64,000 bases of DNA from Funiculus sociatus GB2-C1 (GTDB taxonomy: Bacteria > Cyanobacteriota > Cyanobacteriia > Cyanobacteriales > FACHB-T130), in contig NZ_JAMPKJ010000013.1 in NCBI RefSeq assembly GCF_039962115.1, positions 1 through 64,000 on the forward strand, read 5' to 3'. Shown piece by piece: positions 42,413 to 51,904 of this stretch (position 1 is the stretch's first letter; every line of letters begins with the position of its first letter). Under the pieces are notes generated by a model. The model made no database searches and was not told the origin of the DNA. It saw only the letters and a program-made list of their open reading frames with translations. The position numbers were made by a program, and so were the translations under genes.

Positions 42413-42853
42413 AAATGGAATCTCTTCAAAAAATATTTGAAATCTTCCGAAAGTTATTAGTTGTAACTCAATTCAAGCATCTAAATATAGATATTCATCG
42501 AACTTTAGATAGATGGTATTTTAAATAAAATTGTGCTTTCGGTAGATGAATTAACGGGACTCAGACAAAAACCGATAAAAAAACGGCTTCAAACCTAGAT
42601 AGAGAAAGAGTTATAGCTCGAATGAGCATAAATTCAGTATTCATAAGGGCTTCAGGTATTTTTTAGTTATCGACCTCTTTTTCTTGCTCAGAGAGGTTTT
42701 CAGCTCTTAAAGGGACTAGAAAATGTGTAAGTCCCGCTAATTAAATTTAGATAATAAAAAAGAGCTGAGATTAAAGCAATCTCAGCTCTGACAAAGCTTG
42801 TAAGCTTAAGAAAATTTCAAAGGATTTTTTTTCTAAGCTACACAATATTAGCC
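42413..42853. other. Intergenic region upstream of the glycosyltransferases and downstream of putA
   Basis: Holds the putA terminator and the promoter region of the glycosyltransferase pair. No further gene is recognised. Confidence 0.45.
42752..42789 (-). terminator. Intrinsic terminator after putA
   Basis: AGAGCTGAGATT at 42761 pairs perfectly with AATCTCAGCTCT ending at 42789 (12 bp, five-base loop). Read on the minus strand it is followed by TTTTTTATTATC. It lies 64 bases past the putA stop. Confidence 0.85.
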
Positions 42854-45835
42854 TTAATCTACACCTTCAATTGGCGCAAAACCTTGGCGTTGGATATTTT
42901 CAGTGATTACGCGAGGTTCGAGGAATTGCAGCAAGTAGTCGGGGCCGCCAGCCTTGGAACCAACACCGGAAAGCTTGAAGCCGCCGAAGGGTTGCCTTGA
43001 GACAATCGCGCCAGTGATGCCACGATTAATGTAAAGGTTGCCGACTTCAAACTCAGCTTGCGCTTGTTCAATGTGGGAAGGTGTGCGGGAATACAAGCCG
43101 CCAGTCAGGGCAAAGTTGGTGTTATTGGCAACTGCGATCGCTTCCTCAAAATTCTTCACCCGCATTACTGCCACAACTGGCCCAAAAATTTCTTCTTGGA
43201 CAATTGTCGCCTCTGGCGGTACTTCCGTAAAAATCGTAGGGCCGACAAAATAGCCGTTATCGGGGGAAGGCATTTCTAAAGCAAGTTTGGCTTCGGCGCG
43301 GCCTTTCTCGATATAGTCACGAATCCGGGCTTGAGCTGTCGCATCAATCACCGGGCCTACTTGCGTACTTGGCAAGTGGGCTTCCCCAACGTTGAGACTT
43401 CGCGTTGCTTCCACCAAACGCGCCACAAAAGCCTCATAAACTGGTTCCAGCACAATTACCCGCGAACAAGCTGAACACTTCTGTCCGCTGTAACCAAAAG
43501 CTGAATACACCACACCCGCAACAGCTTGGTCTAAATCGGCACTTTCATCTACGATGATGCCATTCTTGCCGCCCATCTCGGCAATTACCCGCTTCAAGTG
43601 TTTCTGTCCTGGTTGTAAAATCGCAGCATCGGCGTAGATCCGACAACCAACTTCTTGAGATCCGGTAAAGGCAATCAGGTGAACGTCGGGATGCTTCACC
43701 ATGTAAGCACCAGCTTGGGAACCTCTCCCCGGTACGTATTGAAACACACCCTTCGGTATTCCCGCCTCAACCAAGATTTCCGTAATTTTGGCAGCAATTA
43801 CAGAAGATGTTTCCGCAGGCTTGAGTAAAGTACAATTTCCCGTAACAAGCGCCGCCACGGCCATCCCTGTCGCGATCGCTATCGGGAAATTCCAAGGCGA
43901 AATCACCACCGTCACGCCTCGCGGCTGATAAATATAACGGTTGGTTTCCCCAGCAATATCGTAGTTATACCCTTCATCTAGCCGTTCCATTTCGTCGGCG
44001 TAGTAGCGACAAAAGTCAATCGCCTCCGAAACTTCCCCATCAGCTTCTCTTACCGCCTTGCCAACTTCCAACACCACCCAAGCTGATAATTCGGCGCGAC
44101 GGAGTTCCATCAAATCTGCTGCTTTCCGCAACACTCCAGCCCGCTGCCTGACTGGTGTCTTCCGCCAACCGGGGAATGCTGCTTTTGCCGCTTGAATCGC
44201 TTGTTCTGCCTGTTCGATGCTAATCAGGCCGACTTTGCCAATAATTTCGCTGGGATTTGACGGGTTGACAGAATCAACTGTTTCTGATGTGTTTACATAT
44301 TCGCCATTAATTAGCGGCAAATAAGTTTTACCCAGTTGTGGGCGCACAGTAGCATAAGCTTGTTGCGATCGCGCTCTCGCCTCAATTTCAGCATAATCTG
44401 TATCAGCCGCATTCGGGAACGCTCCGTTTGTCCCTACTCCCCCGTTGACGGTAGAGTTAGAGGGGGTAGGGGGTGCTAACAATTCTTCTACTGGGCGTTC
44501 TTCCAGATTTTGCCGTAAAAATGAACTATTAGCCGTATTTTCCAGCAAACGGCGAATTAAATAAGCCATTCCCGGTAGCAAGTCGCCATAAGGACAATAA
44601 ACTCGCACTCGATAGCCTTTATCAACTAAAGATTTTGCAAGTTTATCGCCCATACCGTAGAGGACTTGCATTTCAAAGCGACGGCGGGGAACTTTCAGAG
44701 TTTCGGCGATCGCGATCGCCCGTGCTTGCGATCGCACGTTATGGCTGCCAATTGCCGAATAAAGATACTCGTGATTTTCCAGCAGCAGTTGGGTAATCTT
44801 CTCAAAATTGGCATCAGTTGCCGCTTTGTCGCTGTAAACTGGCACCGGCCAGTCCTTCTGCATCGATTTGATTGTCTCCTGATCCCAGTACGCGCCCTTC
44901 ACCAAGCGCACCGTCAGGGGATAACCGCGTTCTTTTAGCCAGGGAATCAAATCTTTTACATCTTGTTCGCTGTCCCGCAGATACGCCTGAATTGTCATCC
45001 CGACATCGGTACGACTACGAAACTCATCTTCCAGCAACAGTTTTTTCAGGATAGACAGAGTAATGTCTTTGTAAGCATACTGTTCCATATCGAAGTGAAC
45101 AGCAGCACCTAACTGTGCGGCGCGACGTAATAGGAGGCGGATGCGATCGCTTACTCGCTCCTCACTTCCTTTAGCATCTAACGGGTCAAACTGCGAGTAA
45201 AATGCGGTTAACTTAACAGATACTTGAACCTTGGGTAAATCTTCCCCATCTGCCCTGTCAATTGCCTCCACAGTTGACCAGGATTTAGCCGCATCCGTCA
45301 ACTGCTCCATCAATTCCAAATAACGGTCAAGATAAGACTGCGCCTCAGCTTCGGTAATCACAGCCTCACCCAAAAGGTCAATGGTGAAAGCCATTTTTTG
45401 CTTCCGCAAACTCTCAACCGTCTTAATTACCTGCTTAATATTTTCCCCAGCAATGTACTTATGCGCCAAAGTTTCAACCGCTGTATTCACAGTTGTCGCC
45501 GCAACAGTACCAGGCATAGAATCTGGAGAAGCAAAGTTGAGCATCCCCTTGAGAGCAGTTGGTAGTTCAACCGACTCATCCCCTAGATATTCCTGCAAGT
45601 GACGCGCAACTTCTGGTTTGCTACGTAGTGCTGGCAAAGTATCAATAAAGCGAAACAACTGCACCCGCAAACCGGGGCTAGCCATCGCCCAAGCGAGTAA
45701 TTTATCATCCCAGCGCATTTGGTCGCGCATTTGGGCAAAAAAGGATTTATTTTCTCTAGTTGCTGCCAACAGCTGTTTGGCAATTTCTTGGGTTTTTAAT
45801 TCGTAACTGCTATCAGAAGATATTTGTACAACCAC
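42854..45835 (-). CDS. putA: Bifunctional proline dehydrogenase / glutamate semialdehyde dehydrogenase PutA
   Basis: The 993-residue enzyme oxidises proline to glutamate in two steps. The N-terminal FAD-dependent proline dehydrogenase (about residues 60-440) contains KVQVSVKLTAFYSQFDPLDA, RLVKGAYWDQET and RFEMQVLYGMGD. The C-terminal NAD-dependent aldehyde dehydrogenase (about 500-990) has GVTVVISPWNFPIAIATG, FTGSQEVGCRIY, the catalytic Cys in SGQKCSACSRV, and EEIFGPVVAVMRV. The N-terminal ribbon-helix-helix DNA-binding domain of trifunctional PutA is absent, so it should not regulate itself. It has a perfect terminator downstream and a repeat-rich leader. Confidence 0.95.
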   Translation of the reverse strand: MVVQISSDSSYELKTQEIAKQLLAATRENKSFFAQMRDQMRWDDKLLAWAMASPGLRVQLFRFIDTLPALRSKPEVARHLQEYLGDESVELPTALKGMLNFASPDSMPGTVAATTVNTAVETLAHKYIAGENIKQVIKTVESLRKQKMAFTIDLLGEAVITEAEAQSYLDRYLELMEQLTDAAKSWSTVEAIDRADGEDLPKVQVSVKLTAFYSQFDPLDAKGSEERVSDRIRLLLRRAAQLGAAVHFDMEQYAYKDITLSILKKLLLEDEFRSRTDVGMTIQAYLRDSEQDVKDLIPWLKERGYPLTVRLVKGAYWDQETIKSMQKDWPVPVYSDKAATDANFEKITQLLLENHEYLYSAIGSHNVRSQARAIAIAETLKVPRRRFEMQVLYGMGDKLAKSLVDKGYRVRVYCPYGDLLPGMAYLIRRLLENTANSSFLRQNLEERPVEELLAPPTPSNSTVNGGVGTNGAFPNAADTDYAEIEARARSQQAYATVRPQLGKTYLPLINGEYVNTSETVDSVNPSNPSEIIGKVGLISIEQAEQAIQAAKAAFPGWRKTPVRQRAGVLRKAADLMELRRAELSAWVVLEVGKAVREADGEVSEAIDFCRYYADEMERLDEGYNYDIAGETNRYIYQPRGVTVVISPWNFPIAIATGMAVAALVTGNCTLLKPAETSSVIAAKITEILVEAGIPKGVFQYVPGRGSQAGAYMVKHPDVHLIAFTGSQEVGCRIYADAAILQPGQKHLKRVIAEMGGKNGIIVDESADLDQAVAGVVYSAFGYSGQKCSACSRVIVLEPVYEAFVARLVEATRSLNVGEAHLPSTQVGPVIDATAQARIRDYIEKGRAEAKLALEMPSPDNGYFVGPTIFTEVPPEATIVQEEIFGPVVAVMRVKNFEEAIAVANNTNFALTGGLYSRTPSHIEQAQAEFEVGNLYINRGITGAIVSRQPFGGFKLSGVGSKAGGPDYLLQFLEPRVITENIQRQGFAPIEGVD

Positions 45836-46102
45836 AGCTGGCAGACTCCTAATTCAAGATATAGCTTCACCTTGGGAAGCCTCTATCTTTTATTTTCTCG
45901 GTTTATTGCGTCATTGGCAGCAAATTTAGTTAGTTGTCAGTTGTCGATTGTCAATGACTCATAACTAATGACGCTTAACTGATGAAATATAGATCTCAAT
46001 TGGGTGGAATATATTGCGGTTATAAAATTGCCGCCACCTTGGTTGGGACAATGCCATGCCCCAACAGATGTATCCCAGCCAACCCTTGATTGCTACAACA
46101 GA
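45836..46102. other. Intergenic heptad-repeat region between putA and serpin genes
   Basis: Contains TTAGTTG/TCAGTTG and CATAACT/TAATGAC heptad-type repeats at about 45930-45980. These resemble the element at 30018 and 56038. No gene is recognised. Confidence 0.45.
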
Positions 46103-47449
46103 CTACTCTAGCGGGTTTACCATACGACCCACGAATAGAATGCTCTCAGAGCGATTATCTCGAATCAAAAACAGAAACGGATGATCTGCCCGAAACTGCC
46201 CAGATCCGCCCCTGGCCATTAAAACACCTGTAGTCGCAGCTGCCTCAGTCCCCAACTCATCCACATCCACAAAAGTTTTGTGAATTACTTTCGAGATCGA
46301 GAGTCCTTTCTTGGGGCTGATACCAGAGAAATCGGCTGTTTTACTGAAAGCGATCGCCATTCCCATGCTTGAGAGTACATCGCTCAGCTCAATCCCTGAA
46401 TCTACCTTGAACTTGGGTAGCCAAATCTTAACATTACCCCCATCTCGAACCGACGATAACCACTTCTGGAGGTTTTCTGGCGTTAGCTGCTGCTCTAGTT
46501 GTGCCACCCCATTAACTTTTTTCGGCAAGAGAATTACCATAGATATATCCGAATCAGCATAGGGCAGCTCCAAGAGTTGCAGCTCCTCTAAATCTGCAAA
46601 GGGAACCGCCGCTTCTTGGTACATCATCGGCACCTTGACTTGCTGAGTTTCCGTGACACTGAATGCTTCCTGTTTGGTATCTTTCGGGTTAAACTGACTT
46701 GCCCAAGCGCCCTTAAAGTAGATGGCGTTTGTCAATACCAGCTTCGTATTCGAGGAGAGAATGCCCTGTTCAATCAGGTTTTCAATCTTGTCTTGGGTCT
46801 TTTTTGCCACCCAGCTATTGATAGTGCGACGAGCCTGTTCAGTTGCACCAGCGAAGTCTACCTGCTCTAGCCCCGCCCCATAGTTATTCTGGCTAGTTTT
46901 GAGGAAGGCATCGCTGAACCCGTATCCCTTCTGACCCCAAAGCCGATTAGCAATGCTTAGTTGATACCCCTGGGGGTTACTAGAGATCAGTCTAGCTATG
47001 AGCGTGGCAAAACTCGAATGCAGGTTTTCTGGTTTCTCAGTGAAGTGGAGAACCTTAGCCATCTCCGTTGCCGTAGGGCCCCTAGCTCCGGCGTAGGTCA
47101 TAGCTAGCGCTGTTGAGATGCTGTAGGGAGAGAAAAATAAATTCCCTTGTTGATTACGCAGCTTGTTATATAAGTCGAAGGCGAAGGCGTTGTTACCCTC
47201 TACCACAGTATTTACCTCAGCAGACAGCTCTTTTGTAGCTTGTCCACTTTCCGATGGGTTTTGGCTGATTATTATGGGAGTCCGAGGCTGAGGGCGAAGC
47301 TTTAAGGGCAGGGTAGCGGTAGCATCTGCATTGCCAGAGGAGGTTTTATTCCTCAGAGGGATACCAGGCTCACAAGCCAAAGCGGAACCAGCCAAAGCGG
47401 TCGTCAAACCTACTAAAGCGGCGGTGAAACCCGCGATGATCTGTTTCAT
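46103..47449 (-). CDS. Serpin-family protease inhibitor (exported, lipoprotein-like)
   Basis: The ATG at 47449 is used because the exported signal (KQIIAGFTAALVGLTTALAG) starts there; five more residues are possible upstream. The signal ends near LAGSALAC, a possible lipobox. The serpin fold follows, with LLSSNTKLVLTNAIYFKGAW, MYQEAAVPFADLEELQLLEL and ADHPFLFLIRDNRSESILFV. The hinge GTEAAATTG keeps the small residues needed for loop insertion, so inhibitory function is likely. Counting back from the ADHPF block, Arg in MARGG is the likely P1, which would suggest trypsin-like targets. Bacterial serpins are uncommon, and this one is probably extracytoplasmic. Confidence 0.92.
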   Translation of the reverse strand: MKQIIAGFTAALVGLTTALAGSALACEPGIPLRNKTSSGNADATATLPLKLRPQPRTPIIISQNPSESGQATKELSAEVNTVVEGNNAFAFDLYNKLRNQQGNLFFSPYSISTALAMTYAGARGPTATEMAKVLHFTEKPENLHSSFATLIARLISSNPQGYQLSIANRLWGQKGYGFSDAFLKTSQNNYGAGLEQVDFAGATEQARRTINSWVAKKTQDKIENLIEQGILSSNTKLVLTNAIYFKGAWASQFNPKDTKQEAFSVTETQQVKVPMMYQEAAVPFADLEELQLLELPYADSDISMVILLPKKVNGVAQLEQQLTPENLQKWLSSVRDGGNVKIWLPKFKVDSGIELSDVLSSMGMAIAFSKTADFSGISPKKGLSISKVIHKTFVDVDELGTEAAATTGVLMARGGSGQFRADHPFLFLIRDNRSESILFVGRMVNPLE

Positions 47450-48320
47450 GCTGCTTTCATGCAAAATGCCATATCAGTGCTTTGGAGAATGTAGCAGATG
47501 CTTATAGTTAACCTAGCCTAACCTATCTTTCATCCCACTAAACATCTGCCACAGAGGTTTGAAACCCCTGCTGCAAGCTGTTTGTACACCTTTGTTGGTT
47601 CTGATTGATTTAAAATATATAACTCAAAACTTAAAACGGATATTTCCTTTCTAAGGCGAGTAGGCTTGAGCAACAAGGAGCGGTTTTTGATGCCAGGGTA
47701 GGCTGGAGATGAGCCTTTGCTTGCGAACCGGAGGTAGATGCTATTCCCAAGATATGGCTCAAGTCTTAGAATTTAACAACCCACCATAGAAATAGTGGGA
47801 AATGATTGAAAAGCGAGCGATCGCATTTCCAAATCATCGCAAACCTTACTCAGAGCAGTGAGTCATCGAATTGATGATAGCTGACTCAAGTGGCGTATCC
47901 TTATAGCAATTAAACCCTGATTTTACTTCCTTGGAAGCCGCCGATATTCTCAATGTATCACGCCTATTTCCGATCGAGTTGCATACGTACAGAACTTTAT
48001 TCTACCTTTATTTTAGCCCTGGTTTCTGTGAAAATTGCTTAATTTCTCTCTTGGCTGAGTTTGGTGCTTTCCCTAAACCACAAAAATAGATTCAATTTAA
48101 ACTAAAAAATAAGGTTGCAAAAAACGGGTTTTTCTACTTCATTTTTATGCTTGCTGTAAAAGTCAAGCAGGCTTATTAACCGCCTGAATATTCTACACCT
48201 TGAACGAATCTCCAGCTTTTTTAGCTGCTCTAACAAAAAAAAGGCTTGCTGGCGGCAAGCCTTTTTTACTTCTTCCTTCGCGCTATAGAGCGCGATCGCT
48301 AATGTGTCTTTGCGGTGTTC
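47450..48320. other. Long intergenic region, serpin promoter and pnt terminator
   Basis: Covers about 870 bases. Only a strong terminator at 48235-48267 is clear. A 30-base stretch around 47780-47805 has CCCACCATAG-AAATAGTGGG-like inverted arms. No conserved protein frame or known RNA family was recognised. An 83-codon frame at 48200-48451 overlaps pntB on the other strand and is rejected. Confidence 0.45.
48235..48267 (-). terminator. Intrinsic terminator of the transhydrogenase operon
   Basis: AAAAAAGGCTTGC pairs with GCAAGCCTTTTTT around TGGCG. It lies 54 bases past the pntB stop, with a U tract on both strands, so it could also stop plus-strand transcripts. Confidence 0.88.
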
Positions 48321-49721
48321 CTAAAGTTGCTTCACCTCAGCAACCAGCTTCGCAACCACATCCCGCGCACTACCAAAAAGCATCATGGTTTTGTCTTTGT
48401 AGAAAAGCTCATTATCCACACCAGCAAAACCCGCACTCATCCCCCGCTTAATCACAATCGTGTGCTTCGCCTTATCTACTTCCAAAATCGGCATTCCGTA
48501 GATAGGACTTCCAGAATCGTGACGAGCAGATGGATTCACCACATCATTTGCCCCAATAACTAAGGCAACATCAGTCTGCTCAAACTGGGGATTAATATCA
48601 TCCATGTCGTACAGCTGCGGATAAGGCACATTTGCCTCTGCCAATAGTACGTTCATGTGTCCAGGCATCCGCCCAGCAACTGGGTGAATCGCATACTTCA
48701 CCTCAACGCCCAGCTTTTCCAAGCCGTCAGCTAACTCGCGGACAGCGTGCTGAGCTTGCGCCACCGCCATACCGTAGCCGGGAACAATCACGACAGAACG
48801 AGCATAGCCCAACATCATCGCCCCTTCTTCTGGATCGACGGTGCGGACAGATTTGTCGCCCCCTGCTGCTGCACCAGTACCGCCAGACGCGCCAGCTTTG
48901 CCAAAGGCACCGAATAGTACGCTTGGTAAAGAGCGGTTCATCGCCTTACACATAATCTCGGTAAGGATTAATCCAGATGCGCCCACCAAGGCACCAGCGA
49001 TGATCAGCATATTGTTCATCACCACAAAACCTGCGGCTGCTGCTGCTACTCCGGATAGGGAGTTTAACAGGGAGATTACTACTGGCATATCGCCGCCGCC
49101 GATAGGAATGACGAACAGCACGCCCAATAGTAAGGAGATACCAACCATGCCCACGAATACGGGCAGGTTTTGCGGATCGATTAGCAGATAGGCAGTGGCA
49201 ACAAAAAAGCCTGCCAAAAGGAGAGCATTAATTGGTTGCTGCAAGGGAAATGTAATTGGGCTACCGCTGATGAGTCCTTGCAATTTGGCAAAGGCAACCA
49301 TACTGCCAGTGAAGGTGACACCGCCGATAAACACACTACTGATGATCGAGATGTTTGCATCAATGGGTATGGCTTGATGTCCCACTAACCGCCCAAATTC
49401 TGCCACGGCAACGAGGGCAGATGCAGCACCTCCTAATCCGTTGAGTAAACCGACCATTTGGGGCATATCGGTCATTTCTACTTTATAGGCTGCGATCGCT
49501 CCCAACACGGAACCAATCAGCAAACCCACCAAAATCATCTGGTAGTTCAACACTTGCCGATCCAGCAGCGTTGCCACCACCGCCAGCAGCATCCCTACAG
49601 CTGCCCATAAGTTGCCTTGACGAGCTGTTGCTGGCGAACCCAGTTTTTTCAAGCCCAAAATGAATAAAGATGCTGCGACTAAATAAGTCAGTTGTATTCC
49701 AGTTGGCAGAAAATCGGTCAT
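48321..49721 (-). CDS. pntB: NAD(P) transhydrogenase subunit beta
   Basis: PntB, with the two PntA parts, couples hydride transfer between NADH and NADP+ to the proton gradient. The 466-residue protein has about nine membrane segments (residues 1-260). A soluble NADP-binding domain III follows, with IVPGYGMAVAQAQHAVRELA, AIHPVAGRMPGHMNVLLAEA and DVALVIGANDVVNPSAR, all diagnostic. It is the last gene of a minus-strand operon: pntA1, pntA2, pntB. The gap of 60 bases upstream contains GCTAATT heptads. A strong terminator follows. Confidence 0.96.
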   Translation of the reverse strand: MTDFLPTGIQLTYLVAASLFILGLKKLGSPATARQGNLWAAVGMLLAVVATLLDRQVLNYQMILVGLLIGSVLGAIAAYKVEMTDMPQMVGLLNGLGGAASALVAVAEFGRLVGHQAIPIDANISIISSVFIGGVTFTGSMVAFAKLQGLISGSPITFPLQQPINALLLAGFFVATAYLLIDPQNLPVFVGMVGISLLLGVLFVIPIGGGDMPVVISLLNSLSGVAAAAAGFVVMNNMLIIAGALVGASGLILTEIMCKAMNRSLPSVLFGAFGKAGASGGTGAAAGGDKSVRTVDPEEGAMMLGYARSVVIVPGYGMAVAQAQHAVRELADGLEKLGVEVKYAIHPVAGRMPGHMNVLLAEANVPYPQLYDMDDINPQFEQTDVALVIGANDVVNPSARHDSGSPIYGMPILEVDKAKHTIVIKRGMSAGFAGVDNELFYKDKTMMLFGSARDVVAKLVAEVKQL

Positions 49722-49748
49722 ATCAGTTGTTAGTTCTTACTTGAAGGA

Positions 49749-49771
49749 TTGCTAATTGCTAATTGCTAATT
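49749..49771. repeat. Three GCTAATT heptads between pntB and pntA2
   Basis: TTGCTAATTGCTAATTGCTA and a few more bases form three perfect seven-base repeats in the 60-base gap between two operon genes. Confidence 0.8.
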
Positions 49772-49781
49772 GTTTTTTCCA

Positions 49782-50072
49782 TTAGCTAGCCGCTTTTTTC
49801 TTAAACATTTGCAACATCCGATCTGTCACCAAGAAACCACCTACAACGTTAATGCTTGCCAGCACCACGGCTATCAAGCCCAAAATGACGCTTAGATTTG
49901 TGTCCCCCTCTCCAGAGACAAGCAGCGCCCCAATCACGGCAATTCCAGAAATCGCATTTGCCCCAGACATGAGGGGAGTATGGAGCGTTGGCGGCACTTT
50001 GTTGATAATTTCAAATCCAGTAAAAGATGCCAACACAAACACGAACAAAGCGGCAATCAATGCTTCTGTCAT
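49782..50072 (-). CDS. pntA2: NAD(P) transhydrogenase alpha subunit, membrane part
   Basis: This 96-residue protein has three to four membrane helices (EALIAALFVFVLASFTGFEI, LMSGANAISGIAVIGALLVS, VILGLIAVVLASINVVGGFL). It corresponds to the C-terminal membrane part of single-chain PntA. Splitting PntA into two polypeptides is the usual arrangement in cyanobacteria and some other bacteria. It ends with KKKAAS. It lies between pntA1 and pntB in the same orientation. Confidence 0.94.
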   Translation of the reverse strand: MTEALIAALFVFVLASFTGFEIINKVPPTLHTPLMSGANAISGIAVIGALLVSGEGDTNLSVILGLIAVVLASINVVGGFLVTDRMLQMFKKKAAS

Positions 50073-50140
50073 CAGTTCCCAAATCCTTTGATTAAACTCA
50101 CATCTTGCACCAATCTGGATAAGAGGCTCTAGCCTCTATA

Positions 50141-50173
50141 TTCTGGTTCCCAGCCTGGGACTGGGAACCAGAA
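50141..50173. repeat. TTCTGGTTCCCAG perfect palindrome
   Basis: TTCTGGTTCCCAG pairs with CTGGGAACCAGAA around CCTGGGA. It belongs to the CTCGTTCCCAG family but lies within the pnt operon. A second small hairpin, AGAGGCT with AGCCTCT, is at 50122. Confidence 0.8.
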
Positions 50174-50197
50174 ATTCCTTGTTCCCAGTCCCCATTA

Positions 50198-51343
50198 CTA
50201 TGCGTTGACTGTTATTTGAGCGATCGCATCTTTTACCCGTTGATTGCGAATCTCTCCAGCATGGGCGACACAAGTGCTGTTGGTGATGTCATCTTCAAAA
50301 TTCAACTGCAATGTACCGTCTTTAATCAGGTATTGCACCAAAGTCAAAACGTTTTTGGAATACATTTGACTGGCGTTAACTGGCAGAGATGAAGGTAAAT
50401 TAATCGGCCCAATAATCGTCACGCCGTTCCGCTGGACATCTTTCCCTGCTTGGGTACAAGCGCAGTTTCCGCCTTGGTCGGCTGCCAAATCTACAATTAC
50501 CGAACCAGGCTTCATTCGAGCTACCATTTCCTCAGTCACAAGTATGGGTGCTTTTCTACCCGGTACTTGGGCGGTGGTGATTACCACATCCGACTGGGCG
50601 ACGTGTTCGGCTACGACTTCCTGAGTCCGCTGCTTGGATGCTTCAGAAACTTCTTTAGCATAGCCTCCAGCCGCCACAGTCTCTTCTTCCAGTTTGACTT
50701 CGACGAATTTGGCTCCCAAGCTTTGTACTTCTTCCTTCACCGCTGGGCGAATATCAAAAGCTTCTACTACAGCCCCAAGTCTTCTAGCGGTTGCGATCGC
50801 TTGCAGTCCTGCCACACCTGCGCCCATCACAAACACCTTTGCTGGTGCGATTGTACCTGCTGCTGTCGTCAACATCGGGAAAAACTTCGGCAAAGCCGCC
50901 GCCGCAATCAATACCGCCTTATAACCTGCCACCCCCGCCTGAGACGACAAAGCGTCCATGCTTTGCGCCCTACTGGTGCGGGGAATCATCTCCATACTGA
51001 AAGCTGTTACTTTCTGCTCGGCTAAACGTTGCATTAAGGTTGGGTTCCCTAGAGGATTGAGAAACCCAACCAAGGCGCTTCCTTCCTTCAGCTGGTGAAC
51101 TTCATGCAATGCAGGCGGATTAACTTTTAGTAGGACATCTGCCTCACCCCACAAAGCCCCTGTATCGCCGACAATCTTTGCTCCGGCTGCTTCATAGGCT
51201 TCATTAGAGAAAAATGCCTGCTCGCCAGCACCCGCCTCTACCCATACTTCTAAACCCTGTTTTACCAACTTGCCTACAGTGTCAGGCACCAGAGCAACGC
51301 GATGTTCACCAACTTCAACTTCTTTAGCAACCGATATTCTCAT
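50198..51343 (-). CDS. pntA1: NAD(P) transhydrogenase alpha subunit, NAD-binding part
   Basis: This 381-residue protein starts at the ATG at 51343 (RISVAKEVEVGEHRVALVPD); four extra residues are possible upstream. It is the soluble domain I that binds NAD(H). It has VFVMGAGVAGLQAIATARRL, the Rossmann glycine motif. SGRPAVKE-type sequence follows as FDIRPAVKEEVQSLGAKF, then DVVITTAQVPGRKAPILV and IVDLAADQGGNCACTQAG. These features distinguish it from alanine dehydrogenase. It is the first gene of the pnt operon, 125 bases before pntA2. The gap holds two palindromes. Confidence 0.95.
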   Translation of the reverse strand: MRISVAKEVEVGEHRVALVPDTVGKLVKQGLEVWVEAGAGEQAFFSNEAYEAAGAKIVGDTGALWGEADVLLKVNPPALHEVHQLKEGSALVGFLNPLGNPTLMQRLAEQKVTAFSMEMIPRTSRAQSMDALSSQAGVAGYKAVLIAAAALPKFFPMLTTAAGTIAPAKVFVMGAGVAGLQAIATARRLGAVVEAFDIRPAVKEEVQSLGAKFVEVKLEEETVAAGGYAKEVSEASKQRTQEVVAEHVAQSDVVITTAQVPGRKAPILVTEEMVARMKPGSVIVDLAADQGGNCACTQAGKDVQRNGVTIIGPINLPSSLPVNASQMYSKNVLTLVQYLIKDGTLQLNFEDDITNSTCVAHAGEIRNQRVKDAIAQITVNA

Positions 51344-51904
51344 GAATTCTCCCAATCAATTTTTCCAGCCCTTTGGAATCCTATGTTAATTCTTAAATCC
51401 CAATCCGTATCTTTAATTTTGTCTTATGAATTTGGATTGAGCGCGATCGCACATTCTTTGTAATATCCACACACTTCTAGACAATTTTAAAAAACTTTCA
51501 TCTTAATGATGGAAAAGCTTGCCCTAAAAATTTTCGGTGGCTATTAGCTTCTGTGCCGTCAGTTAAGATTAATTGAAACCTCTGGTTGCTGTTGATTTTG
51601 TCAAATTTATTCAAAAAATTAAATAAAAAACTATACAATGGTATACATTAGTCAATAAAAAGATGGCTGTTAAGCGAGATCGGTGATGCAGCAGCTCTCT
51701 TCGCCATAGATGCTCATGCGCTTGGCCACCAAACAAAAATCTCCCACGTCCCCGCGTCCCCAACGGGAGGCACTTTTTATAAGCTTTCCGCGTCACAAGC
51801 ACCGATTCATCAGGTATTGTGAAATACCTGATACAGTCAAAAACAGTAAAGTTTAGTAACGCCCAGCCCACTATCTCACTACCTACAGTTGAGGGAATCA
51901 GCCT
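51344..51904. other. Divergent promoter region, pnt operon and DUF2808 gene
   Basis: AT-rich. CTCCCACGTCCCCGCGTCCC at about 51748 followed by AACGGGAG looks like an interspersed GC-rich repeat with inverted ends. A minus-strand 86-codon frame (51611-51871) has no family features and is rejected. Confidence 0.45.

Noticed and set aside
48200..48451. 83-codon plus-strand frame over the pntB 3' end
   Set aside because: It overlaps a certain gene and a strong terminator; Pro/His-rich low-complexity translation is typical of an antisense shadow.
51611..51871. 86-codon minus-strand frame before the DUF2808 gene
   Set aside because: No family features; it crosses a GC-rich repeat and the likely promoter.
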